Assembly (NCBI RefSeq): GCF_020529025.1
Contig: NZ_JACNMM010000005.1
Span: forward strand, 248,001-312,000
Source: Oceaniglobus trochenteri
GTDB lineage: Bacteria > Pseudomonadota > Alphaproteobacteria > Rhodobacterales > Rhodobacteraceae
Direction: 5' to 3'
Length of the DNA stretch: 64,000 bases
This document shows positions 35,254 through 43,782 of the stretch, in pieces. The notes under the pieces are model-generated. The model was given only the letters and a program-made list of their open reading frames with translations. It searched no databases and was not told the origin of the DNA. The position numbers and the translations under genes are program-made. Each line of letters opens with the position of its first letter. The first letter of the stretch is position 1.

Positions 35254-35702
35254 TGTTTCAGGGCGATTTCAACAAGGAACAGCGCCATCATCACGCCGCT
35301 GACCGGGATCGGCAGATAAAGCCACATGCGCGAGATGCCGATGCTCTGGATTTCGCCGCGCGCCCGGGCCATCGACAGCGCCCAGCCGTTTGAGACCAGG
35401 ATGAACACCACCACCACGCTGACCAGGATGCCGAACCAGGAGATCGCACGGCGGGCGGGGCTGTCGCCTGCGGGCCAGAGATCGACGAAGTAATGCGCCC
35501 CCTGGCGCAGGCCGATCGCCGCGCCCACGAAGATCAGCCAGGAAAACAGCAGTTGCGCCACGTCGCTGGTCCAGAGCATGGGCAGCGACAGTATGTTGCG
35601 CGCGATGACCTGAAGCGCAACGGCACCGATCAACCCGAAGAACAGGATGCCCGAGACGACTTCGGCGGTGCGCATGACCGCCTGGCATAAACGTCGATAC
35701 AT
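35232..35702 (-). CDS. TRAP transporter small permease subunit DctQ
   Basis: 156 residues with four membrane helices, as usual for DctQ. Family features are VALQVIARNILSLPMLWTSD near residues 27-46 and FSWLIFVGAAIGLRQGAH. It pairs with DctM. It starts 52 bases after dctP, beyond a hairpin. Confidence 0.9.
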   Translation of the reverse strand: MYRRLCQAVMRTAEVVSGILFFGLIGAVALQVIARNILSLPMLWTSDVAQLLFSWLIFVGAAIGLRQGAHYFVDLWPAGDSPARRAISWFGILVSVVVVFILVSNGWALSMARARGEIQSIGISRMWLYLPIPVSGVMMALFLVEIALKQWRGETF

Positions 35703-35723
35703 GATCTATCCACCGTGACGGCA

Positions 35724-35748
35724 CGCCCCCGGGTCAGACCCGGAGGCG
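35724..35748 (-). repeat. Intercistronic hairpin between dctP and dctQ
   Basis: A 25-base near-perfect inverted repeat, CGCCCCCGGGTC against GACCCGGAGGCG, with one mismatch. It lies seven bases after the dctP stop. Such hairpins commonly stabilise the binding-protein mRNA so that it is made in excess over the permeases; that role is inferred. Confidence 0.6.
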
Positions 35749-35754
35749 CGAAAA

Positions 35755-36750
35755 TCACTTGCCTTTCAGAAGCTTGTATTCGGCTTCAAGGTCAAGCTGG
35801 GCGGCAAGTTCGGACTGGATCGGTTCCAGCCGGGTGCTGAAGGCCGCCTTGTCGGGCTGCGAAACGGTCACGCCGTGGTCCTTCTTCAGGGTTTCCACCA
35901 GGGCGCCGTCGTATTCCTCGGCCTTTTCCAGCCCGTGCAGGTTGGCCTCGCGCGCGGTGTCAACCACCAGTTGCTGCAGGTCTTCGGGCATCTTGTCGAA
36001 GGTCCGCTGCGAGATCGAGATATGGTGGATCTGCACCTGGTGCTGGGTCAGGGCGAGGTTCGGCGCCACTTCGTAAAGCTTCGAACCGCTGTAGCCGGGA
36101 AGCGAGCTTTCCATGGCATCGGCAACGCCGGTCTGCATGGCGGCGTAAAGTTCACCCCAGGCCACTGACACTGGCAACATCCCCAGCGCCGACCATGTCG
36201 CGGCGTCCATGGGCGATTGCGTGGTGCGCATGCGCAGCCCGTCCAGTTGGTCGGGCGTGGTCACCGAAACATCGACCGCCGCCATGTTCCGCGTACCCGC
36301 CGGACCAAGCGCGAGAAGCTTGACCCCTGTGCCACGGTCGGCAAAGGCGGCGGCGAAGTGATCGTGCGCCGGCGTGCCGGGTTCGAGGATGGCAAGCGCC
36401 TCGTCCATACCGGCGAAAAGATAAGGCATCGTGAAGATCGACAGTTCGGGCACCTCGCCCGCGGCGTTGCTGGCGGTGGAAACCATCATGTCGATGGTGC
36501 CAAGGCCGACCTCGCCGATCACCGCCGGATCCTGGCCCAACTGCCCGGAATCAAACACCTTCACGGCGATGCGGCCCTCGCTCTTTTCTTCAAGCGTTGC
36601 CTTAAGATAGTCCGCCATGTCATTGTAAGGATGCGGAGATTTTACCAGCGTGTGAATGCGCAGGTTCACATCGGCGGCCCAGGCGCCAGTGGTTCCGGCC
36701 AGCAAGGTGCCAAAGGCAAGGGCCAGGCTGGCCCGTCGGTTGATCTTCAT
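35755..36750 (-). CDS. TRAP transporter substrate-binding protein DctP
   Basis: 331 residues with a Sec signal (MKINRRASLALAFGTLLAGT, cleavage near AWAAD). The mature protein is a TRAP binding protein: LVKSPHPYNDMADYLK near the start, the conserved Arg region LRMRTTQSP, and GVADAMESSLPGYSGSKLYE. The start at 36750 has GGAGA upstream. First gene of the operon dctP-dctQ-dctM-dapA-like-molybdoenzyme-SDR, divergent from a LysR gene. The ligand is probably an organic acid. Confidence 0.93.
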   Translation of the reverse strand: MKINRRASLALAFGTLLAGTTGAWAADVNLRIHTLVKSPHPYNDMADYLKATLEEKSEGRIAVKVFDSGQLGQDPAVIGEVGLGTIDMMVSTASNAAGEVPELSIFTMPYLFAGMDEALAILEPGTPAHDHFAAAFADRGTGVKLLALGPAGTRNMAAVDVSVTTPDQLDGLRMRTTQSPMDAATWSALGMLPVSVAWGELYAAMQTGVADAMESSLPGYSGSKLYEVAPNLALTQHQVQIHHISISQRTFDKMPEDLQQLVVDTAREANLHGLEKAEEYDGALVETLKKDHGVTVSQPDKAAFSTRLEPIQSELAAQLDLEAEYKLLKGK

Positions 36751-36857
36751 CTCGCGTCTCCCCGTTCTGATGGCGATATCCATCATTGGGACTCGGACTT
36801 GCGATAAAATCAAATAGAATTAACGTGGCACCTTATGCGGCAATGTTATGGGGCGCG
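36751..36857. promoter_or_regulatory. Divergent LysR/TRAP operon control region
   Basis: 107 bases between dctP and lysR, AT-rich from 36796 to 36825. GATGG-N6-CCATC (36769-36784) is a small inverted repeat close to the dctP start that could be part of a LysR-type operator. No unambiguous promoter boxes were found. Confidence 0.4.
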
Positions 36858-37784
36858 ATGAACGACCGTCAGATCAACGCCTTTCGCCAGGTGATGCGCC
36901 TTGGGTCGGTGACGGCCGCCGCCCGTGCGCTGGCCGTGTCACAGCCCGCCGTCAGCCGGTTGATCGGCGATCTTGAGAGCGACCTTGGCTTTGCCCTGTT
37001 CGACCGGCGGGCGGGCAAGCTGTTTCCCACCCCCGAGGCGCGCAATTTCGCGTCAGAGGTCGAGCGGATGTTCTATGGCCTGGCACGGTTGGAGCGTTTC
37101 GCCCGCGACATGCACAACCTGCGCCAGGGCAGCCTTTCGGTGGCCACGCTGCCCATGGTCAGCTTCCAGATCCTGCCCCGCGCCCTTTCCGCATTCCTGA
37201 AAGATCACAATGGCTTGCGCGTCACTCATAATGTCCACACCTCACCCCGGGTCGCCGATCTGGTCGCCGCTGGCCAGGCCGATCTGGGCATCGCGCAGAC
37301 AGCGCCGGGGCGCAGCGATGTGCGCCATCTTCAGTCGTGGCGCACCGATTGCGTGGTGGCGCTGCCGGTCGGCCACCCCCTTGCCGGATATGCGCAGATC
37401 ACACCGCAGGATCTGAAGGGTGTGGCCATGGTGGCGCTGTCGTTCCAGACGGTGACGGCGGGCTATGCGACCGAACGCTTTGCCGAGGCCGGCATCGCCC
37501 CGGAGATCGTGATCGAAAGCCAACCCTCCTATTCGGCCTGCGCGCTGGTGGCCGAAGGGCTGGGCGCTGCGATTGTCGATCCGCTGACCCCGCGCCAGTT
37601 TCCGCCAACCGCGCTTTGCACCGTTCCCTTTGCCCCGGCGATTCCCTTCGATCTGCACCTGCTGGCCCATGCCGACCAGCCCCTGTCGCGGCCCGCGGCG
37701 GCCATGGCCACCACCCTGGCCGAAACCATGGACGCCACGCCGGGCGTGCGGCGTCTGCGCGATGTTGCCGGTGCGCCCGACTGA
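36858..37784 (+). CDS. LysR-family transcriptional regulator
   Basis: 308 residues. The N-terminal winged HTH is INAFRQVMRLGSVTAAARAL followed by SQPAVSRLIGDLESDLGFAL; the C-terminal co-inducer domain spans about 90-300. The start at 36858 (MNDRQINAF) is preferred; the Shine-Dalgarno sequence is weak and an ATG at 36843 is possible. Divergent position makes it the likely regulator of the TRAP/DapA/molybdoenzyme operon. Confidence 0.92.
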   Translation: MNDRQINAFRQVMRLGSVTAAARALAVSQPAVSRLIGDLESDLGFALFDRRAGKLFPTPEARNFASEVERMFYGLARLERFARDMHNLRQGSLSVATLPMVSFQILPRALSAFLKDHNGLRVTHNVHTSPRVADLVAAGQADLGIAQTAPGRSDVRHLQSWRTDCVVALPVGHPLAGYAQITPQDLKGVAMVALSFQTVTAGYATERFAEAGIAPEIVIESQPSYSACALVAEGLGAAIVDPLTPRQFPPTALCTVPFAPAIPFDLHLLAHADQPLSRPAAAMATTLAETMDATPGVRRLRDVAGAPD

Positions 37785-37848
37785 CCTTTGCCCAGGGCCG
37801 CGCTTCCGCTAGACTGTGTCAAACGACCTATAAAAAAGGGGTGAGCAG

Positions 37849-39000
37849 ATGCAGGCGACACGACGAAACTTTACCTTCGGGGCCATGGCGGCGCTTCTTT
37901 CGGGCTGCGGCATGGGGGCATCCGGCGGGTTTTCCGCGCCGGTGCGCCGGGCCGATGCGGCGATGCCATCGGTGCCCAACGCGGGCTGGGATGCCTGGGT
38001 GGCATCCTTCAAGGGGCGCGCGGCGGCCCAGGGCATTTCCCCCGCCGTCATCGAAAGCGCCTTTCGCGGCGCGGGCTTCCTGCCCGGCGTGATCGAACGC
38101 GACCGCAACCAGACCGAGTTCAAGCGCAGCCTGGAAGATTACCTTTCCATCGCCGCCTCGGACGAACGGGTTGCCAAGGGGCGCAGCTATTTCGCCCAGC
38201 AGCGCAGCACCCTGGCGCGGATCGAACAGCGTTACGGCGTCGAGGCGCATGTCGTCGCGGCCATCTGGGGGCTTGAGAGCTTTTACGGCGAGCGGCGCGG
38301 CAGCATTCCCATCGTATCATCCACCTCGACCCTGGCCTACGAGGGGCGGCGCGGCGCCTTCTTCGAAAAACAGCTGATCGCGGCGCTGCAGATCCTGCAA
38401 AACGGCGACACCACGCCGGCGAACATGACCGGAAGCTGGGCGGGCGCCATGGGCCACACCCAGTTCATTCCCACGTCTTACGAACTTTTCGCCGTCGATT
38501 TCACCGGCGACGGGCGGCGCGACATCTGGTCGGACGATCCCACCGATGCCCTGGCCAGCACCGCCGCCTACCTGGCGAAATCGGGCTGGCAACGCGGCCA
38601 GTCCTGGGGCGGTGTCGTCGGGACGCCGGGGGCAAATGTGCCGGGTGGGCGGCAGTTGCAGCCCGAGGTCGGCGGGCCGGTCTTTGTCGTCGGGCGCAAT
38701 TTCGACGCCATCAAGCGCTACAACAACTCGGACAGCTATGCCATCGGCGTCGGGCACCTGTCCGACCGCATCCTGGGCGGCGGGCCGATCGAAGGCCCCT
38801 TCCCGCCCGATCAGTACGGCCTGCGCAAGGATGACCGGATCGCGCTGCAACGGCGGCTGACGGCGGCGGGTTTCGACACCCAGGGAGCCGACGGCGTGAT
38901 CGGGCCGAACACCCGGTCGGCCATTTCCGCCTACCAGGGGCGCATGGGCCTTCCCGTCACGGGCGAACCGTCCCAGGCGCTGCTGTCGCGACTGGGCTGA
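37849..39000 (+). CDS. MltB-like lytic murein transglycosylase with peptidoglycan-binding domain
   Basis: 383 residues. The N-terminus MQATRRNFTFGAMAALLSGC has a twin-Arg pair and a lipobox ending in C20, so it may be a Tat-exported lipoprotein. The catalytic Glu is E143 in IWGLESFYG; AMGHTQFIPTSY and DDPTDALASTAAYLAKSGW are typical of the MltB family. A C-terminal peptidoglycan-binding domain (about 325-383) ends with DGVIGPNTRSAISAYQ. Single gene. Confidence 0.93.
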   Translation: MQATRRNFTFGAMAALLSGCGMGASGGFSAPVRRADAAMPSVPNAGWDAWVASFKGRAAAQGISPAVIESAFRGAGFLPGVIERDRNQTEFKRSLEDYLSIAASDERVAKGRSYFAQQRSTLARIEQRYGVEAHVVAAIWGLESFYGERRGSIPIVSSTSTLAYEGRRGAFFEKQLIAALQILQNGDTTPANMTGSWAGAMGHTQFIPTSYELFAVDFTGDGRRDIWSDDPTDALASTAAYLAKSGWQRGQSWGGVVGTPGANVPGGRQLQPEVGGPVFVVGRNFDAIKRYNNSDSYAIGVGHLSDRILGGGPIEGPFPPDQYGLRKDDRIALQRRLTAAGFDTQGADGVIGPNTRSAISAYQGRMGLPVTGEPSQALLSRLG

Positions 39001-39110
39001 GGGCATGACGCAGGGTAACATTTTGCGCTGACATTCCCGCACCGGGGCTGGACATGGGGCGGCAAATCCTGATTGTGCGGCCCATCAACCGCATTGCAAG
39101 GAACCGCGCC

Positions 39111-39854
39111 ATGACCAGTGAACTCACCGACCGCACCGCCATCGTCACCGGAGGCGCGCAGGGCATCGGCGGCGCCGTCGCTGCCCGCCTGGCCGAGGGC
39201 GGCGCGCGCGTGGCCCTGTGGGACATGGACGAGGACCTGGCGCGCGAAACCGCCGAAAAGTTGGGCAATGGCGCCATCGCGGTGAAATGCAACGTCGCCG
39301 ACTGGGCCAACGTTCAGGCCGCCTTCGACACCACGCTGGACACCTTCGGGCGGGTCGATATCCTGGTGAATTCCGCCGGGATCGCGGGCAGCAATGCCCC
39401 CGTGGCCGATTACGACGTGGCCGAGTTTGCGCGGATCGTCGATATCAACCTGAACGGCACCTTCCTGGTGAACAAGGCCGTGGTCAAACAGATGACCACG
39501 CAGAATTACGGGCGGATCGTCAATATCGCCTCGGTCGCAGGCAAGGAAGGCAACCCCAACGCCAGCGCCTATTCCGCCTCGAAGGCGGGGGTCATCGGCT
39601 TCACCAAATCGCTGGGCAAGGAACTGGCAGGGCACGACATCGCCGTGAACTGCGTCACACCGGCCGCCGCACGCACCCGGATCTTCGATCAGATGGCGCA
39701 GGAGCATATCGACTACATGCTGTCGAAAATTCCGCGCGGGCGCTTCCTGGAACTGGACGAGGCGGCGAAGATGATCGTCTGGCTTTGCAGCGCCGACAAC
39801 AGCTTTACCACCGGGTCGGCCTTCGACCTGTCGGGCGGGCGCGCCACCTACTGA
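39111..39854 (+). CDS. SDR-family NAD(P)-dependent oxidoreductase
   Basis: 247-residue classical SDR. TGGAQGIGGAVAARL is the cofactor motif, D36-type acidic residues in ALWDMDE after strand 2 favour NAD over NADP, and the tetrad includes NSAGI, NIASV and YSASKAGVIGF. The start at 39111 has AAGGA upstream. No pathway partner is visible, so the substrate is open. A terminator follows. Confidence 0.88.
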   Translation: MTSELTDRTAIVTGGAQGIGGAVAARLAEGGARVALWDMDEDLARETAEKLGNGAIAVKCNVADWANVQAAFDTTLDTFGRVDILVNSAGIAGSNAPVADYDVAEFARIVDINLNGTFLVNKAVVKQMTTQNYGRIVNIASVAGKEGNPNASAYSASKAGVIGFTKSLGKELAGHDIAVNCVTPAAARTRIFDQMAQEHIDYMLSKIPRGRFLELDEAAKMIVWLCSADNSFTTGSAFDLSGGRATY

Positions 39855-39872
39855 CCCTGCCCCGCAAAGACC

Positions 39873-39896
39873 AAAGGCCGCCCCCGGGGCGGCCTT
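39873..39896 (+). terminator. Terminator after SDR gene
   Basis: AAAGGCCGCCCC and GGGGCGGCCTTT form a 12-bp palindromic stem with practically no spacer, so a small loop must open. Only three T follow on the plus strand. Same core sequence as other terminators in this window. Confidence 0.65.
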
Positions 39897-39964
39897 TCGC
39901 CATCGTCATCAACGACGCAACAGCATCTTGCACCCGCCGCCGCGGCGCGCTATCTAACCCTTGT

Positions 39965-40038
39965 GCGGCTATGGTGTAATGGTAGCGCCCCAGCTTCCCA
40001 AGCTGGTCGTGAGGGTTCGATTCCCTCTAGCCGCTCCA
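39965..40038 (+). tRNA. tRNA-Gly (anticodon CCC)
   Basis: 74-base cloverleaf: acceptor GCGGCTA pairs with TAGCCGC, the anticodon stem CCAGC/GCTGG holds the loop TTCCCAA (anticodon CCC), the T arm is GAGGG-TTCGATT-CCCTC, and CCA is encoded at 40036-40038. It reads GGG codons. It stands alone, with no integrase or att-like repeat nearby. Confidence 0.96.
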
Positions 40039-40050
40039 ACCTCTCTCCTC

Positions 40051-41592
40051 TCACAGCAACCATTCGACCGGCAGCCAGCCGATGATCGTGATCGCAAGGC
40101 CGTTCAGCGTGCTTGCGCCCGGTTCCTCCGTGGTTTGCGTGCCCTCGGCAGCATTGCGCCAGACCAGGTCGCCCTCTTCCAGCGTGACTTTCCAGGCCAG
40201 GCCGTCCAGGCCGTTGTCAAAGGCCCGGTGCATTTCTCCTGCCATGCTCTTGCTGTCGATCAGCAGGCCCATTTCCGTGTTCAGCGTGGTTGATCGCGGG
40301 TCGAAGTTGAACGACCCGATGAAGATGCGTTCACCATCGACGGCGAAGGTCTTGGCGTGCAGGCTGGCCCCGGACGATCCGAAGGGTCCGACGCGGTCTT
40401 CGGGGATTTCGAGCGTCGACTGACGCTGAAGCTCGAACAGCTCCACCCCGGATTTCAGCATGTCGCGTCGGCGTTTGGAATACCCGGCATGCACCGGCAG
40501 AACGTCCGTCGCCTCAAGCGAATTGGTCAGCATCCGCACATCGACGCCCCGCTTTTCCAGCGTGGCAAAGGCATCGACCCCCGCCTTGCCCGGCACGAAA
40601 TAGGGCGAAATGCCATCGAAGCGCGATTTCACCTCGCCCACTGCCTGGGTCAGCCGGGTCGCCAGAAGGTCTTCGCGCGGCACCGCGCCCAGCCCCTTGA
40701 CCGGATCGTCGCTGACCAGCACGACGTCTGTCCACTCCAGGTCAAGCTTGCCCTGGGCCAGGCCCGTCACAAGGCCCGACTGCGCCAGGATCTCGCGGTA
40801 TTCGGCAAGCTGCGGGTCGCCTTCATAGCGGCGCACCGCATCGCCCACCGGGTCGCCCTCGGGCGCCGGGCCGACGATGGGCCCCGCCGGATGCACGGCC
40901 TTCGCGGCCCAGTAACGATCGAAATCGCTGGCAACCTCCTGAACGATATCCCCGACCGCGAGGACGTCCAGATCAACGTAAAGCGCGGTGGGGCCGGTAT
41001 CGAAGTATTCGTCGCCCACGTTGCGCCCGCCCAGGATGGTGGCGGTGCCGTCCACGGTGAAAGACTTGTTGTGCATCCGCCGGTTCAGGCGGAAGAAATC
41101 GAACCCATAGGACAGCATCTTGGGGCTGCGCAGGTTGAAGGGGTTATACAGCCTCACCTCGGCGTTCTCATGAGCGTTCAGTGCGGCAAGTTCGCGGTCA
41201 AGCCCGGCGGTGCCGTTGTCATCCACCAGCAGCCGCACCCGCACGCCGCGGTCGGCCGCCCGCTTCAGCGCATCCAGCAGAAGCGAACCGGTCAGATCGC
41301 CGTGCCAGATGTAATACTGCGCGTCGATGGAGGACACCGCCGCATCGGCCAGAAGCATCCGCGCGGCAAAGGCATCGGCCCCCGTGCGCAGGGGGCCGAC
41401 TCCGGTCTTGCCGGGATGGTCGGCCCATTGCTCCAGAACCGCGCGGCCCAGGGGCGAATCCTCGGGCGGGGGCAAGGCCGTGCTGTCGGTGCGGTTTTCG
41501 ACCGCGGGCAGCGGAAAAAGAAGCCGCGCCGCGATGATGGCGATGGCCCCGATGCAGAGGACGATAAAAAGAAACTTGATAACCTTGATCAT
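40051..41592 (-). CDS. Phospholipase D-like / cardiolipin synthase family protein
   Basis: 513 residues with one N-terminal membrane helix (about 6-25) and two HKD motifs, H174-K176-D181 in RMHNKSFTVDG and H412-K414-D419 in SLHAKTFAVDG. This is the YmdC/ClsC-like branch of the PLD superfamily; likely reactions are cardiolipin synthesis or phosphodiester hydrolysis at the membrane. It overlaps the DUF2955 gene by four bases (ATGA) and is probably the last gene of that operon. Confidence 0.9.
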   Translation of the reverse strand: MIKVIKFLFIVLCIGAIAIIAARLLFPLPAVENRTDSTALPPPEDSPLGRAVLEQWADHPGKTGVGPLRTGADAFAARMLLADAAVSSIDAQYYIWHGDLTGSLLLDALKRAADRGVRVRLLVDDNGTAGLDRELAALNAHENAEVRLYNPFNLRSPKMLSYGFDFFRLNRRMHNKSFTVDGTATILGGRNVGDEYFDTGPTALYVDLDVLAVGDIVQEVASDFDRYWAAKAVHPAGPIVGPAPEGDPVGDAVRRYEGDPQLAEYREILAQSGLVTGLAQGKLDLEWTDVVLVSDDPVKGLGAVPREDLLATRLTQAVGEVKSRFDGISPYFVPGKAGVDAFATLEKRGVDVRMLTNSLEATDVLPVHAGYSKRRRDMLKSGVELFELQRQSTLEIPEDRVGPFGSSGASLHAKTFAVDGERIFIGSFNFDPRSTTLNTEMGLLIDSKSMAGEMHRAFDNGLDGLAWKVTLEEGDLVWRNAAEGTQTTEEPGASTLNGLAITIIGWLPVEWLL

Positions 41593-42656
41593 TGAACTTC
41601 CAATTTCTGGGGGTCCGGAGGGGTGGGCGTACTGCCCGGGTCGCGGCGGATGTCGTCGAACCAGCCGGTAGCCGCATCCAGCAGCGCAACGGCAAAGGCC
41701 GCCGAAAACGCCCCGGCCAGCGTCAGGACAAGCCGGGTAAAGGCGGCGTAGCCCGGATCCTGTGTCGACAGTGCCCCGGCGACAAGCGACAGCGTGACCG
41801 AGAAGGCATATTGATAGACCATGCTGGGGTGACGCCCGGTGAACATCTTCGAGCCGAAGTAGGCCCCGGCCAGAAAGATCAGGCCCAAGAGCGTCAGCAG
41901 GTGCGCCGACATGGTGAACAGCCCCAGCACCACGAAGGCCACGCCGGTGCCATAGAAGGTGGCGCGCACCCTCTGGCGGGCCTCCCACCAGACGGCGTGG
42001 CGGGTCGGAAAGACGATGACCATGGCGGCGATCATTGCCATCATCATGTCCGAAGGCTGCATCACCGAGTAAAGCCAGAAACTGAGCGCCAGAAGAACCG
42101 TCGCCCGGATTGCCGCGCCCATTTCGAGATTGCCGGTGGTGGGCACCGGTTCATCGACATGCTGTTCGCGGGTGCGGGCGGGCAGCACCAGATAGACCAG
42201 AGGCCCGATGACCAAGGCCACCAGCGCCGCCTGCACGAAGCCGTCGCGCATCGCCTCGACCGTGGCCGTGCCGTGCATGCCCATCACCGACATGAGGACG
42301 GCAACGATGACGATCAGCATGCCGAAGGGCGCGCCGGTTTGCAGGATGACCCGGAAGGCCAGGAAATAGGTCGCCCACATCGCACCGACATAGACCACCG
42401 GCAGGGGGCGGAGTTGTTCGACGAACCAGGTCATGACATAGACCAGCACGATCACCACGATGGGCGCGGCAAGGGCGCGCACCGGGTTGAAGGCCTTGCG
42501 CTGTGCGGCGATCAGGCCAAGGGGCAATGCGGCGATGATCGGCGGCAGCGCCGGATCAAGCAGCGGAATCGCCGCATAGGCCAGCATTCCCGTCAGGCCC
42601 AGGCGCACCGCGTAAAGCGGATCCTCCGAAACCTGTGGGCGGGGCATGACATACAT
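41589..42656 (-). CDS. DUF2955 multi-pass inner-membrane protein (FUSC/aromatic acid exporter-like)
   Basis: 355 residues with about ten hydrophobic helices in two halves separated by a hydrophilic loop near residues 155-180 (LPARTREQHVDEPVP). It matches the DUF2955 type, which accompanies HlyD-like adaptors in aromatic-acid or fusaric-acid-type efflux systems. The HlyD gene is nine bases upstream, which supports a bipartite exporter. No outer membrane factor is encoded here. Confidence 0.8.
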   Translation of the reverse strand: MYVMPRPQVSEDPLYAVRLGLTGMLAYAAIPLLDPALPPIIAALPLGLIAAQRKAFNPVRALAAPIVVIVLVYVMTWFVEQLRPLPVVYVGAMWATYFLAFRVILQTGAPFGMLIVIVAVLMSVMGMHGTATVEAMRDGFVQAALVALVIGPLVYLVLPARTREQHVDEPVPTTGNLEMGAAIRATVLLALSFWLYSVMQPSDMMMAMIAAMVIVFPTRHAVWWEARQRVRATFYGTGVAFVVLGLFTMSAHLLTLLGLIFLAGAYFGSKMFTGRHPSMVYQYAFSVTLSLVAGALSTQDPGYAAFTRLVLTLAGAFSAAFAVALLDAATGWFDDIRRDPGSTPTPPDPQKLEVQ

Positions 42657-42665
42657 GGCGTGCCC

Positions 42666-43760
42666 TCAGTGCAGGTAGGTCACGAAGGACCGGATCCGCT
42701 GAATTGCGCGGGCCATCCAGGCGATGGGGTTGGTGGTGCCATCGGCAAAGACGACGGCATGCACCTTGCCCCCTACCCGCACCTGGCGGGGCCAGTTCTC
42801 CATCCCGCCGTTCAGTTCCACCCGCACCGGGATCTGGCGGGCCGGTTCGAACCAGCGGTTTGCCGGCTGGTTCACCACCAGCCCGCCCTGCACGTTGCGC
42901 CCCGGATTGATGCCCCAGGCGATGCTCTGCACCCTGCCCTCGTATATCTGGCCCGGCAGGGCATCGAACAGCAGGTGCACCGGGTCGCCCGGCTCCACGT
43001 TCTGCAACTGGTTCTCGCGCAGATCCACCGTGATCCAGGCGGCATTGGCGTCGATGAAGGTAAGGGCCGGGTTGCCGGCACCGATGAACTGGCCTTCCGA
43101 AAGCACCACATTGGTGACGACCCCGAAATGCGGCGCATGAACCGTGGTCGAGGCCAGGTCGTATTGTGCGCGTTCAAGCTGGGCCTGGGCGGCCAGGATG
43201 GCGGGGTTTTCGTCGCCCTCGGGGCCCAGTTGGGTGCGGGCGCTTTCAAGGTTGGCCTGGGCCGAGGCCAGGCGCGCCTCGGCGTCGGCCACCGAGGCGC
43301 GGGCACTGTCGCCCTGCGCGGTCGAGGCGATTCCGCGTTCCTCAAGCCGCAGCGTGCGATCGGCCTGTTCGCGCGCGTTGTCCAGCGCCACCCGCGCCTG
43401 TGTCACCGCCGCCTGCGCCGCGACAAGCGAGGCGCTGGAGGCATCTATGCCCTGAGTGGTCGAGGCCAGGTTCGCCTCGGCCTGGCGCAGGGCCAGGTCG
43501 AAGGCCAGGGAATCGAGCGAGAAGAGCGGATCGCCCGCCTGCACCACCGCGTCGTCGTCGACATGCACCCGGGTCACTTCGCCCGACACCCTTGGCGCGA
43601 TCTGCACCACATGGGCCGAAACGATCCCGCGCGAGGTTGAGGGCGCCATCCGGTCACTGAGCGCGTAGAGAACCGTGAGGACCAGCAGCAGGACCACGAC
43701 GATGAGGGCGATCTTCATCGCCGGATTGCGGGCCGGTGGTGTTTCGGTCGTGTCGCTCAT
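42666..43760 (-). CDS. HlyD/EmrA-family membrane fusion protein
   Basis: 364 residues. One N-terminal helix (about 16-36, IALIVVVLLLVLTVLYAL) is followed by a biotinyl-lipoyl-like region (VVQIAPRVSGEVTRVHVDDD), a long alpha-helical hairpin (about 80-180) and beta-barrel sequence such as VHAPHFGVVTNVVLSEGQF. It is the periplasmic adaptor for the adjacent DUF2955 protein. The start at 43760 has GGAAGGG upstream; the EamA gene ends 22 bases before it. Confidence 0.9.
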   Translation of the reverse strand: MSDTTETPPARNPAMKIALIVVVLLLVLTVLYALSDRMAPSTSRGIVSAHVVQIAPRVSGEVTRVHVDDDAVVQAGDPLFSLDSLAFDLALRQAEANLASTTQGIDASSASLVAAQAAVTQARVALDNAREQADRTLRLEERGIASTAQGDSARASVADAEARLASAQANLESARTQLGPEGDENPAILAAQAQLERAQYDLASTTVHAPHFGVVTNVVLSEGQFIGAGNPALTFIDANAAWITVDLRENQLQNVEPGDPVHLLFDALPGQIYEGRVQSIAWGINPGRNVQGGLVVNQPANRWFEPARQIPVRVELNGGMENWPRQVRVGGKVHAVVFADGTTNPIAWMARAIQRIRSFVTYLH

Positions 43761-43782
43761 GTCGGGTCCCTTCCTGTCGTTC

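Noticed and set aside
39965-40038. tRNA-Gly as a genomic island attachment site
   Set aside because: No integrase gene next to it and no repeat of the tRNA 3' end was seen within the window.
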